This document shows, piece by piece, positions 1-9,667 of a stretch of 64,000 bases of DNA. The stretch covers positions 31,297,501-31,361,500 of the forward strand of contig OX485805.1 in the NCBI GenBank assembly GCA_950295325.1. Direction: 5' to 3'. A model generated the notes under the pieces. The model made no database searches. It saw nothing but the letters and a program-made list of their open reading frames with translations, and was not told the DNA's origin. Each line of letters begins with the position of its first letter. Position 1 is the first letter of the stretch. Source of the DNA: Polytrichum commune. Taxonomy: Eukaryota; Streptophyta; Polytrichopsida; Polytrichales; Polytrichaceae. The position numbers and the translations under genes were made by a program.

Positions 1-218
1 AGAGATTGATAGGGCGATGAATAGCATAATATAGAAGTATGCAATCTAGAAGTAGCTTGTAGGCAATCTAGATGCCTACAAACTAGTTACAAGCTACAAG
101 CTAGTAGGCAATCTAGAAGTAGCTTGTAGGCTTCATCTAGAAGTAGCATGAATAGAGATTTTAAAATAAGGCTATTGGTTATTTTTTACTTTACCATTTG
201 AAAGGACCTTTGTCATTT

Positions 219-397
219 TTTTTTGAGACAGAAGGCCGACAGGCCAACGCCAAAGCACAGGAGGCAGTTCACCACTTGGCAAGTTTTCCGTCAAGTAGAG
301 AAGAGATTTCACAGCCGGGATTTGAACCGCCAACCTCTTCCTTGAGATTTGGGTATCTCTCCACCATCATCCGGTAGTTTAAGGTCATCTCGGACCA
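219..397 (-). mobile_element. tRNA-derived SINE with 14-bp target-site duplication
   Basis: Read on the minus strand, this GC-richer insert contains GGTTCAAATCCC, a match to the RNA polymerase III B box, and ends in an A-rich tail (CTCAAAAAAAAA). It is bounded by a perfect direct repeat, GACCTTTGTCATTT, at 205-218 and 398-411, as expected of a retroposed SINE. A convincing A box was not located. The inverted arm of the surrounding foldback element (around 2030-2060) lacks the insert, so the SINE arrived after that element formed. Confidence 0.75.
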
Positions 398-457
398 GAC
401 CTTTGTCATTTAAGATTTAACTTATAATCTTAGGCTAATTCACTTGTGGCTTGTGAA

Positions 458-783
458 TGGGGGACGTTAAATACCCCCCCCACGAACTTTTCAGACTGTC
501 AGAGTCGGGCTGGGGCAGCCGCCCGGCCAGAAAATCTAAATTTTTTGGACCCGACCGAAAACTGCTGCCCGCCCGCCCGATTTCGAAAAAACCATTGCCC
601 TTGCATTCTTGAAGGCCACTTACTCACAAATTCCATATTGAGTGCACTTCACCTTCAAGGGCCAAAATCCAATATATATGTTCACTTCCATTGAGTAATA
701 AGCAATTGACTGGGGTTTCATTATCAAAGTGAAACCGTCAATAAAACATGTAATTAACTTGGAAGTCAAAAATATTACAAAAT
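458..783. repeat. Inner inverted repeat, left arm
   Basis: This arm is a near-perfect reverse complement of 1130-1457, with a loop of about 350 bp of AT-rich DNA between them. It includes a GC-rich stretch (470-600) with GGGCGGGCGGGC-type runs. A diverged third copy lies at about 31310-31855, in the orientation of the right arm, and there the similarity extends through the loop side (matching about 780-960). Short ORFs in the arms are mirror images of each other and are not genes. Confidence 0.85.
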
Positions 784-1129
784 CCTCACTAACATTGAGG
801 TTATAATTTTTGTGACTCACAATTTGAAATTGTCTTTGTCATTCTAAAATGACACTTAAATTTAGTGTGCTGATTTAGTATGTGTATTTTATAATATTTT
901 AGGTAATGCCGTCTACTTTCACAAGTATTCATACGCATTCAATAATATCAAGTGGGATTAAATATAATTAAGTCTAATTAATCTTCATTAATCTTCATTA
1001 ATCCCAAATAAATCAGAAACTATGCTTACCAAATTAAGTAAACCTAATTGATTATAAAATGTACTTACTGTAATTAATTAATTATTGAAATTAATTCCAG
1101 TGAGTTAATTATAATAATTAATATCTAGA

Positions 1130-1457
1130 ACTTTGTAATATTTTTGACTTCCAAGTTAATTACATGTTTTATTGACGGTTTCACTTTGATAATGAAACCC
1201 CAGTCAATTGCTTATTTACTCAATGGAAGTGAACATATATATTGGATTTTGGCCCTTGAAGGTGAAGTGCACTCAATATGGGATTTGTGAGTAAGTGGCC
1301 TTCAAGAATGCAAGGGCAATGGTTTTTTCGAAATCGGGCGGGCGGGCAGCAGTTTTCGGTCGGGTCCAAAAAATTCAGATTTTCTAGCCGGGCGGCTGCC
1401 CCAGCCCGACTCTGACAGTCCGAAAAGTTCGTGGGGGGGTATTTAACGTCCCCCCTT
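1130..1457. repeat. Inner inverted repeat, right arm
   Basis: Reverse complement of 458-783 with very few differences; together they could form a stem of about 325 bp. The outer part holds CCCCAGCCCGACTCTGACAG, which occurs in complement in the left arm. Confidence 0.85.
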
Positions 1458-1539
1458 GTGAATTGCCTTTGCATGGTTATTTTGAGTGGATGAATACTTG
1501 TGGAGATTTCTACTAATTTGTTTTATAATATTGTAATGA

Positions 1540-1850
1540 ATGCTCAGTTCAGCGTTTAGGGTTTAAGGCCCTTATTCTAGGGGTAGCATTTAGGGTTTAG
1601 GGACCTTACTTAAGGGTTAAGGGTTGTGGTTTACAATTTAGGTTAGGGTTTATGGCTTTAATCAAGGGGTAAGGGTTTTGGGATTACCGTTAAGTTTAGG
1701 TTTAGGGACCTTAAGTAAGGGTCTAGGGTTTTGGTTTTACACTTTAGGTTAGGGTTTAGGGCCCTTAATTAAGGGCTAAAGGGTTTTGGGTTTATAGTTT
1801 AGGTTAAGGCATAGGGCCCTTAATTAAGGGTTTAGGATTTTGGGTTTCCG
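1540..1850. repeat. Degenerate telomere-like repeat block
   Basis: Many imperfect copies of the plant telomere heptamer TTTAGGG (for example TTTAGGGTTTAGGG near 1590) alternate with AAGGGTTTTGGG-type variants, in a higher-order period of roughly 70-90 bp marked by GGACCTTA or GGCCCTTAATTAAGGG. It is embedded in the foldback element, which suggests an interstitial repeat rather than a true telomere. Confidence 0.7.
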
Positions 1851-2159
1851 GTTTTGATTGTGCTTGATTAGTTTGAATATGTACGAGTGCTTGTGAAAGG
1901 AGAGGGCATTAATTATAGTATTATCAGACAAATTGGTAGAATTTTTTACAAGCTTTCATACACATTTAATACACCCACTCAATTCACAAACGACAAGTGA
2001 AATTTCCGAAGATTTTAAGTTCGATAATTAAGACAACAAAGTCCTCTTCAAATGGTAAGTCACAAAAAATATAACATATTTAAATCATTTAGGCTTCTAG
2101 ACTGCTTACAAGCTACTTCTAGATGAAGCCTACAAGCTGCTTCTAGATTGCCTAAAAGC

Positions 2160-3465
2160 TTTCCTAAAGCCATTTTCAGAGTGAAATCCATTTGCTTGTA
2201 TCCTAAACTCGAAGTGAACATAGAGAATAGAGGCACCCTAAACCGATCACTTAGAACTTTTTGCCAGATCTAGAGAAGTAGAAGGTGGTAAAATTTTATC
2301 TCGTGTAGGACGATAGAAATCAAGAGGACTGCAATTTTTTTGGTAATTTGATTCCTTAGATTGAAAAAATTGTAAATTTTTGAAGCCACAAGTTGGTTCC
2401 ACCGTTTTGCCACTGTCTAGAAGTTGCCATAACCACTCATTTGATCATTCATTCCTCCTCGTTTTAGCACTCATAACTAAAACATGTGTCATGACAATAT
2501 TGGGCCCGGCCTAATCAAAATTCAATCCCAGTATGATCAAAACTCAATCCTAGCATGATCAAAATTTAGTCAAGCCTGATGAATATTTCAATATCCTATA
2601 AGTTGCCAATGGATCTTGATCAAGTAAAGGTGCAACCTCTACTATATATAATGGACTCAGAAGATTGGTGCATTCGATACGGGAATTTGTGGCCAATGTT
2701 TCTTTGATGTCATGTAGGGTGGACGGGCGGCCATCTTGGGTGGTGCGGGCATAGGTGTCGGCCCCATTTTGAGGAGCCATTAGTGAGCACGAGAGGCTAG
2801 ACAACTTACCAAGACCTGACAACCGAGACAAACCACCGTGCACACTATAGAATGCAATGCAAACGCAAGATTACAAATTATCCCAACACATTAAACACAC
2901 AACATATGTTTTACCCTACAATTAAACCGTATGTTTTTACCTCACAATTATATTGTAGTGTTCATATTTTCACTTTTGACTAGTTGCGGCTCATGTCCTT
3001 CAAGGGCCGCCTAGGCTGTGGAAACCCATGCCATGGTTGCCTAGCCCAACTTACTTTCGGAATTTTACAACCCCGGGTTAAATCACATCTTCATTCAGTT
3101 GGACCCCACCTTTCCCACGCCTCTTTCATTGCCCAATCTTCCTGCCCGCTGCACCTGTATGGGAACTCCTCCTTGTTGGTAACCAATGTGATAATATCCG
3201 GTCAAAATTATAAATATTCAAGTTGACATCACTTTCATTATTCCCAAGTTAATTGATGGAGTTCCTTCATATGCCAAAGAAGCTCAATGAATTAAATGAC
3301 GGTGGTTCCGAACGAGGAAGAGAGTTCCCACGTATGTGCGGGCAGTGAAGGAGCGTGAGAGGGGCGGGCCCAGCTAAATGAAGACGTGAAATATCCCCCG
3401 GGGCAGTTTTTCACGGTTTGCGCGTCAAACTAGAGTGGATTTTGCTGGCTTGTCGGTTGAGCATA
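2160..3465. other. Intergenic stretch, no gene seen
   Basis: Short ORFs here have no recognisable domain and no consistent splice partners. The stretch ends where the segmental duplication begins (about 3468). Confidence 0.5.
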
Positions 3466-3545
3466 ATGGGGAGATCTGAATGAGCACAACGTCGATGCTT
3501 CACAATGGTATTCCATCAGAAGGCGAGGAACAATCAGAAGAAGGT

Positions 3546-4172
3546 CTTGTGAATGAGAAAACCGGGCAACTTACCTTAGAATTGTAGTTTCGGTCGGACA
3601 ATAACCTGGGGAGTTAGGAGACGACGTTGTTTGTTCGGCATACCTTGAGCATTTCGGTGGGTGGAGCGAGCCTGGTGCATCACTTGTGATTTGGATAGAG
3701 ATTTACGGAAGTTGGCGATGATAACATCTTGTGAATGAGAAACCTGCACCTTAAACGGAAATGAAAGGGTTAGGCGACATTGTTTGGCATCCCTAAAATC
3801 TTCGGCACTAATTCTCGTGGGTACAGCGAGCTTGGTGCATCGCTGCGACTTAGATTGACATTAACGACACATCTTGTGAATGAGAAAACTACATCTTACA
3901 CTGAAACTGCAAGGGTTAGACGACATCATCGTTCGGCATTCTTGAGGAATTCGGGGCCAAGTACTCTTGGTGGGTAGAGCAAGCTTGGTGCATCGCTGCG
4001 ATTTAGTTTGACATTTACGGATCATCTCGTGAGTGAGAAACCTGCAGCTTCCACTGAAACTGCGAAGGTTAGACGGCATCGACATCGTTGTGCGGCATAC
4101 TTGAGGTACTGGGGATACGTAATTCTCCGTGGGTAGAGCAGAATTAAGTATCTGTAGGTCGTGGGTAAGTTG
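3546..4172 (+). repeat. Tandem ~150-bp repeats upstream of DUF716 gene (copy 1)
   Basis: Four diverged units begin with CTTGTGAATGAGAAA or close variants at about 3546, 3728, 3873 and 4027. Each contains a CGACATTGTTTGGCAT-like block, a GTGGGTAGAGCGAGCTTGGT-like block and a CGCTTGTGATTTAG-like block. The array runs to within a few bases of the DUF716 start codon, so it is either 5' UTR or promoter. The same four-unit array occurs before the second gene copy. Confidence 0.8.
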
Positions 4173-4177
4173 GCGCG

Positions 4178-5251
4178 ATGGGTTGGTTCCTGCCCTCGCA
4201 CATGGACCAAGGCGCCATCTTCGGATTACTGGGGGCATGGCACATGCTCAGCACTCTTTGCAGATACGTGAAATCCTCCAAGGAGTTTCGGAGCAGGACT
4301 TGGTTTCCCGTAACGCTTGGTGGTGTCCCCTGGAAGCAGGTGCGGTGCTTGGAGCTTTGGGTGTTGCTGTTCATCGTCATCGTGTTCATCTTCAAGCAGC
4401 TGTCACATGCCACCGCAGACATTGCAGCCGGAGTCATCCAGTTCGAGCATGTGCAGAGATTCCAGCATGTGACATTCGCCTTGTTCTTCCTCGTTTATGT
4501 TACCATGGGGCTTGTCACCGAGAATTTCCCAAAAGTTTTACCCCTGCCTAGCGGAGCGCTCAACTGCACTTTCGCCCTGGGCTTTATGATGGAGCTCATG
4601 GTGTTCCATTTCGGCCACCATCCGGGAGATAACCTTGAGAGCTTCGTCCATTTGATGATGCAGATTATTCTGTTGTGCTTGGTGCTCCTTATGTTCCTTG
4701 AGGTGCTGTGGCCGGGGAGCATCCTCATTGCAGTCGCCAGGTGCACCATGCTCATCTTCAAAGGCACATGGTTCTTCCAGATTGGCTTGCTCATCAACTT
4801 CCCCTACCACACGCCCCTGGGATGCTCGATCCTCCCTGGCGAAGAGTACCCCACATGCCCCACCCGGGAATCAGCGATGCGGGCCAAGTCGCTGCAGGTT
4901 CTCATCTTCAACTGGCAGTTCTTCTGCATTGTGGTGTGCACGTGTGTGAGTTACGCCATTTTGTTGCAACTTTACAGCAGCCAACCACGTGGTCATGTGC
5001 CTCTGAACAAACCAGTTGCCCTCAGCATTCTCACTCCTCGAACTACTGCGCTCATCAAAAGCGATTCACCATCGGTGTACTTCGCAGTTCCTGAGGATGA
5101 AAATGTTGGGCACTACAGTGGATCGGCATCCGATGGTGGTGAAGATGTTGATGCACAGATCGACACTCCCATGGGTAGCGAATCAGCACTTCACCAGGCA
5201 TCCTTGTCCAGGCGTATGAGCCGCAACACACGCACTCAGAATAGGGTTTAG
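4178..5251 (+). CDS. DUF716 / TMEM45-like multipass membrane protein (copy 1)
   Basis: A single uninterrupted ORF of 357 residues. Hydrophobic segments lie at roughly residues 12-28, 58-73, 98-112, 128-143, 158-178, 198-212 and 245-268, giving a multipass protein. The order of segments, the early LLGAWHM motif and the histidine-bearing FHFGHHPGDNLESFVH stretch (about residues 142-157) fit the plant DUF716 (TMEM45) family, whose biochemical role is not established. The C-terminal 90 residues are polar and serine-rich, probably cytosolic. The start was chosen because it directly precedes the first hydrophobic segment, as is usual in the family. It differs from the copy at 35241-36314 at 22 of 357 residues, clustered before residue 161 and after about 270; the block between is identical even in nucleotides. 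No introns are needed. Confidence 0.85.
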   Translation: MGWFLPSHMDQGAIFGLLGAWHMLSTLCRYVKSSKEFRSRTWFPVTLGGVPWKQVRCLELWVLLFIVIVFIFKQLSHATADIAAGVIQFEHVQRFQHVTFALFFLVYVTMGLVTENFPKVLPLPSGALNCTFALGFMMELMVFHFGHHPGDNLESFVHLMMQIILLCLVLLMFLEVLWPGSILIAVARCTMLIFKGTWFFQIGLLINFPYHTPLGCSILPGEEYPTCPTRESAMRAKSLQVLIFNWQFFCIVVCTCVSYAILLQLYSSQPRGHVPLNKPVALSILTPRTTALIKSDSPSVYFAVPEDENVGHYSGSASDGGEDVDAQIDTPMGSESALHQASLSRRMSRNTRTQNRV

Positions 5252-5269
5252 GGTTTGGGGTTTAAGGAT

Positions 5270-5602
5270 CACCCGAGAACCAGCTATGTGGGCCAAGTCG
5301 CTGCGGGTTCTGATCTTCAACTTGGAAGGTTTTCTGCATTATGGTATGCACCTTCGTGGGTTAAGCCAATTTGTTGCAAATTTACCACCCACGTGGTCAT
5401 GTGCCTTTGAAGACACCGGTTGTTGGCCTCATCATTTTGACTCTTCGAAATACCAAAGTTCACCATTGGTCTACTTTGGAAGATGTTGGACACAATCGAG
5501 GATTGGCATCCAATGGTGAAAGATGACGATGTGCAGATCGGCACCCCCTTTGGTAGCGAAGCAGCACTTATCCACCAGGTATCTTTGTTCCTGAATCTGT
5601 AG
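5270..5602 (+). pseudogene. Decayed duplicate of the DUF716 3' end
   Basis: This stretch re-reads the last third of the upstream gene: GGGCCAAGTCGCTGC and ATCTTCAACT from 4884 onward recur here, down to CAGATCGGCACCCC and a serine-rich tail. Small indels break the frame. Both the gene and this duplicate end in a GGGTTTGGGGTTTAAGG-like sequence, which probably marks the duplication join. The same fragment is present after the second gene copy (36333-36665), so it predates the segmental duplication. Confidence 0.75.
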
Positions 5603-6328
5603 GGTTTGGGTTTAAGGATACATACATCGGTTTTGGCTCTCTCAAATGCTGAATTTGCAGCTGAACCTGGGAGGTTATATTCCCATCACGAAAGCTCGAC
5701 ATCATAGGAGCTTGGTCAACTTGTCAACCATATTGATCACCTCCTGAATTTGCAACTATGTGGTCGGCAATCTCGTCACTCAGGATGTCGGAGTGTGGAG
5801 GACAAAATTTCCACCAAGTAACAGAAGATTTTGTTTGGCGGAGAGTTTTCGCACAAGTTTGTTTGCCGAAGGGATGATTTTGGAAAGATTAAGGAGACAG
5901 AATCAGGCGACTCGGATAGACTCGAGGACATGTTCCCAAGTTCAAGAGTGGGAGATTCTTTGTACTAAGATTGTAGAAAGCAGGCATGGTGTACAATTGA
6001 AGGACAGATAATTCTCTACCATGTACACTTCTCAAAAACAACTCTGTAATAGAAATGGAACTGCTTACCTATACCACTTCATTGAATGGTAAGTGATTCG
6101 GAGCTATTGAAGATGAAAATATGATACCTTGGATCAAAATTGAACCAGGATCAAAGAATTGTTGTAATGCAAACATTTTTTTTTAAAGAATGTGATATTC
6201 ATTGTCGGCTGGTTCAAATTCGTGGTTACCAAAATAGTTCCCTTCTACGAGTATAAGCTGATTTATATACAAAGATTTGAGGGTTACAGATGAAAAAGAA
6301 TGCAAAAACTAGGTACATCAGCTCAGGT

Positions 6329-6611
6329 TTAACTGTGGCTTCGGGGGTTTGTGATGGGTGGAGCTTGCCTACTATCAGCTGACGAAAACACGCCAACAAC
6401 ACTCGAGTGCGGCACCGTTGCATCACCCCTCGCCATAGCCATCACATTCTCCCGCAAAAATTTAGGTGGGAGTCTCCCGACTATGTTTCCTTCCTCGTTA
6501 CCTTTCCTGTCAAGGAATGCAAAGTGGGGTATCCCCTCCACCCCAAACTCATCTAACTCCGGTTCCCATTTGGGGTTGTCAACATTAAGCATCACAAAGT
6601 TGATACGGTCC
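6329..6611 (-). pseudogene. HCF164 last-exon fragment (duplicated, orphaned)
   Basis: The reading frame here encodes the C-terminal 93 residues of the HCF164 thioredoxin-like protein and is identical at nucleotide level to the functional exon at 37390-37672. It includes the GIPHF cis-proline motif. The acceptor site and about 500 bp of the preceding intron are retained to about 7117. The exon with the WCEVC active site, the membrane anchor and the transit peptide are all missing, because the sequence upstream on the minus strand is a repeat. It cannot make HCF164 alone. Its perfect exon sequence beside a diverged intron suggests recent gene conversion. Confidence 0.85.
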
Positions 6612-7142
6612 CTGAAAGGCAAATCAGGTTTGAGGGAAATCAGTTGCTTCGTGCCTGATGTAAGTCAACATTACATACATGAGAGTTATCCATAAAAGTC
6701 CTCCAAAGAGGCACCAAACAAGGACTTTGCTATTAAGAGAGCTCAGTAGAGTATCTTGTGTCAGAGCCTAATTTGAAACATGGATGAAACTCCTTGGACC
6801 TCCTCGTTAAACCCAAAAATCTTTGGGAGAAAAACTTTGGAGAATTTTAGAAAATCAAAACAGGACCTGCCACCCTAAACCCCAACTTGGCCTCAACGCA
6901 GCAAAGCTACAGTAGCTTGGTCTAATAAGCCATACATGTGATTTATTATAACCATGTTTACATGGAGGTCACTTTTAGCAAACTCGCGTGGAGTTTTACT
7001 CATAGACTTTAAGGATAAGTGTATTGGTCAGCACAGATAAGTGAAAGTGTCATACTTATATAAAATTTACAATTGTTATTAAGAGTTGATGAATACCACA
7101 CATCACAAACATGCCAATAGTATCTTCAAAGTCAATATGATT

Positions 7143-7625
7143 CTTGTGCTCATTAAATGGTCATGTAGGTCCCCCCAAACTATAGTGAGTATTGAGCCTA
7201 AATGGTTATTTAGCATGTAGGCTAATCACTCCCAAAGACATGTCTTTTTGGTATCTGCTCTTGAATTCACACCTGACCACATACCACTCAAATATAGGTG
7301 TCCGATTAAGAGAAGTAATTGAATTAGGCACATCTACCTTAATTGCTATGAAACATCACAATTTTGAACAATCACCTTTGTTCCACCCCATAAATATGCA
7401 CAATATTTGCCTTAAGGTAGACATACCTCATTTAGTAACTAATCATAATTGGGCACCTATATTTAAGTGGTATGTGATTTTGTGTGACTCCAAGAATGGA
7501 TAACAAAAGACATGTGTTTAGAAAAGATTGGATGAAGTTCTCAAAATACGATAACCATTCTAAACTCAATAGGCCAACACAGTTTGAGAGGACTATTTGA
7601 CCATTTAATGAACACAAAATTCTTT
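7143..7625. mobile_element. Hairpin repeat, ~200-bp arms
   Basis: The left arm (about 7143-7335) is a diverged reverse complement of the right arm (about 7405-7625); both carry TCATTAAATGGTCA, AAGACATGTCTTT and CTCAAATATAGGTG or their complements. Related sequence occurs at about 12990-13650, 44730-45085 and 47240-47560, so this is a dispersed family with no coding capacity seen. Its left edge coincides with the end of the segmental duplication. Confidence 0.7.
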
Positions 7626-7629
7626 ACTG

Positions 7630-8345
7630 TAATTATGAATAAGACTTTCATATGAAATCCAAAAATCATGGTGAAAGTGGCTACAGCCTTGATTTGGATT
7701 TGCTAACTATCCCATACTAACTGTGTGTTTCACATCTAAGAGAAGTGGGCTAGTCCAAATAAGTAACCATTTAAGACCCACCTACCTTTTGAGAACTTCC
7801 ACCCTCCCACTTCCAGCCTCCCCTTTGAAATTTGCTGATATAATTTGCTCTCCCCTTGCTCTCGCCATGCAAATGTCAAGCTCCACCGTTGAGCTCCATC
7901 CCCCGCCTCCATTCTCGAGTACTCTCCACTTCTCCACCCTGCCTCATCTCCACGTGACCTTCCCTCGCCGAAATCTCGTATGAAATAGCATCTACTCCAC
8001 TCCCAGCTAAGTATCCTTGTTCACAGTTGTTCATCGTTAATAGCTTCCCACTGCGACTACACTCGTCAAATTTATTTGCAGGACATAGTTGCAGCTCCAC
8101 AAGTGGAAGCTGCATTTAAATATCCACACTAGTTACTAGCCTGAGAGAGGATAGCAAGGGAGGGCAACTCCAGGAAATCTGAGCAGGATCGCGGTGCCAC
8201 TGTGATTAATTCGTAGGAGGTGTCCAGTTTGAGTTATCCCATGAGTTATGGATTGATGTTATGGATTTTGTGGAGATTAAAGAAGGGATGGTCCCAGTTC
8301 TGAGCCTGACATTTCTACTTGTTGCAACAGGGGAAAGCAGAAGCC
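7630..8345. other. Intergenic / possible 5' UTR, no gene seen
   Basis: The first 130 bases continue the neighbouring repeat family. The rest is CT-rich around 7790-7980 and could be promoter or leader of the small candidate gene that starts at 8346. Confidence 0.3.
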
Positions 8346-8568
8346 ATGGCTGCGAAGACCAAGGGTGCAGGATGGAAGCCGCTGCAAAAAAGAGGGGATG
8401 TGAGTTTGTTACTGAACGCTTTTTGGAACCTTAATCTGTTTGATCTTGAGGAAACTTTAAATGTGTCACATGCATTGAGATGTCGAGGATTCTGAATTCT
8501 GTCATCGTTGATGAACTTGTGTAGACGTTGGAAAGGATCCTGAAGGATATCAAAGATACTATGACAGG
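8346..8568 (+). CDS. Possible small spliced gene, first two exons (unidentified)
   Basis: ATG at 8346 opens 18 codons beginning MAAKTKGAGWKPLQ, ending at a GTGAGT donor after 8399. A second exon, 8525-8568, follows a TAG acceptor in matching phase and adds TLERILKDIKDTMTG before a GTGCGT donor. The joined peptide is lysine-rich with an amphipathic second part and reads like real coding sequence. No further exon was found, and I do not recognise the family. It could be a complete gene whose later exons I missed, or a remnant. Confidence 0.35.
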
Positions 8569-8986
8569 GTGCGTTCCAGCATCGCAGAACTCACGTGCTG
8601 CTCGTGATCATTAGTTCTGCCCGAAGCTTTGTGCGTGATTAACTTCAAGTGAACCGGATACAATATTCTCAAGTAGTATTCTCACGTTATAAAAATTATG
8701 GGTAGATGTGTTCCTTGTAGCAGTTACAGTTTCTGATTGTAATGTGGTGTCATCGAAGTCATAGTAGTACTGCCAACTGGATACGCTCCAAATTACTTGT
8801 CCTGCACAGGTCGTGCCTTGTTAATGCAACCGCGAGAGTTTATGTATGTACGAGTCTATGATCAGTTGTTTTGCATTCTTGTTCTGGTAAGGACTAAGGC
8901 GCTGCGTTTGGTAGGGCATGTCTGGAATATGATAAGTGGATTCGTTTCCCAGAGGGGGCCCCGTCTTGAGCGTCCTGCTTGCCAAA

Positions 8987-9667
8987 TCATAAGGCGAGTA
9001 TTTGATAATATGCCTTCAAATCCTCTTCCTGTTCGTAACAGCCAACATAAATGTAGTTTTTGGAACCTAGAGGCTTGAAACGGGGCTCGCACTTGCCATA
9101 GTACATTCTCTCCCCCAACTCGTTCTTTCTAGATTTGCGGTACAATCCTGGCGAGGGGTGCTGGTTTGATTCAGGAGCAACGTCTCTAAACTTGATCCAA
9201 ATGTAGGCACCTTGGAACAGCACTATCGAGATGTATATGGACCTGAATTCTAACGAACCAGATGAATATATTTTACCACCACCCCTTCCAACCAAACCGA
9301 TCCAATATTGGTAAATCCTTGACAAAAACAGATGTGCATCATGATATTCTGTTGCTTTACCAAGAAAAGCTAAAGCAATAGGTATGATGAGACTTTCCAC
9401 TTCCTTCCAATTCCGAGAATTCAGGGCATTTTTCACGGATAAGCGAAAATTCTCGTTGACGGAGAAGTTCAAAAGCTTAATTATAGATACGATTATGTAG
9501 TCAAGAACTTGTTTGAACTTCAACATGAAATATTTCAGCTCTTCGACAGATGTGATATTTGCAAATAATTCTGTCCTCACCCTCGGGCACTGAAATTTTT
9601 TGTGTACTTCAGGGTCTGAAACACTCCCCTCCTTGTACCTGTCCCTGTAGAGTAGCGTTCGTGACAT
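8987..9667 (-). CDS. Unidentified 226-residue ORF
   Basis: An ATG-initiated open frame of 226 residues with balanced composition and no repeats, longer than chance ORFs in this AT-rich DNA. There is no clear signal peptide; a hydrophobic stretch (FRSIYISIVLFQGAYIWIKF) lies near residues 138-157. The last 35 residues (YGKCEPRF through YIYVGCYEQEEDLKAYY) distantly recall the strand-strand-helix pattern of an AP2 domain, but I cannot support that assignment. A second open frame just upstream (9723-9932, minus, 69 residues, ending VVQLSGVDKVV) could be an earlier exon; a stop lies between them in this frame. Host gene, gene fragment or transposon product are all possible. Confidence 0.4.
   Translation of the reverse strand: MSRTLLYRDRYKEGSVSDPEVHKKFQCPRVRTELFANITSVEELKYFMLKFKQVLDYIIVSIIKLLNFSVNENFRLSVKNALNSRNWKEVESLIIPIALAFLGKATEYHDAHLFLSRIYQYWIGLVGRGGGKIYSSGSLEFRSIYISIVLFQGAYIWIKFRDVAPESNQHPSPGLYRKSRKNELGERMYYGKCEPRFKPLGSKNYIYVGCYEQEEDLKAYYQILAL

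Larger units (their letters stand above)
106..2153. mobile_element. 2-kb foldback (inverted-repeat) element
   Basis: The sequence at 106-153 (AGGCAATCTAGAAGTAGCTT and following, through the TTCATCTAGAAGTAGC motif) recurs as a reverse complement at about 2105-2153. The similarity continues inward: TTACCATTTGAAAGGACC near 192-208 matches the reverse complement of about 2045-2063. The outer arms are therefore about 100 bp once the SINE at 219-397 is discounted. No transposase ORF is visible between them, so it would be a non-autonomous foldback or MITE-like element. Further short direct copies of the CTAGAAGTAGCTTGTAGGC motif lie just outside the left arm (45-105). The superfamily is undetermined because no clear target-site duplication was found. 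Confidence 0.6.
3468..7117. repeat. Segmental duplication, copy 1
   Basis: This segment of about 3.65 kb is repeated in the same orientation at 34535-38170, an offset of about 31.06 kb. It carries tandem upstream repeats, a DUF716 gene, a decayed partial 3' duplicate of that gene, and the last exon plus part of the preceding intron of HCF164. Similarity starts at the TCTGAATGAGCACAACG motif and stops just before the hairpin repeat at 7143. Flanks are unrelated. Confidence 0.9.

Noticed and set aside
230..400. Functional tRNA gene on the minus strand
   Set aside because: Only the B box/T-arm is tRNA-like; no anticodon arm or acceptor stem forms, and flanking duplications plus an A-tail show a SINE.
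446..694. 82-residue ORF near the window start, and its mirror at 1220-1474
   Set aside because: The two are the same inverted-repeat arm read from each side; no known domain.
3861..4238. 125-residue minus-strand ORF
   Set aside because: Lies within the tandem upstream repeats and repeats its own motifs; an effect of the array.
4129..5219. ORFs in other frames and on the minus strand within the DUF716 gene
   Set aside because: Shadows of a GC-richer coding region; the 357-residue frame has membrane segments and is conserved in two copies.
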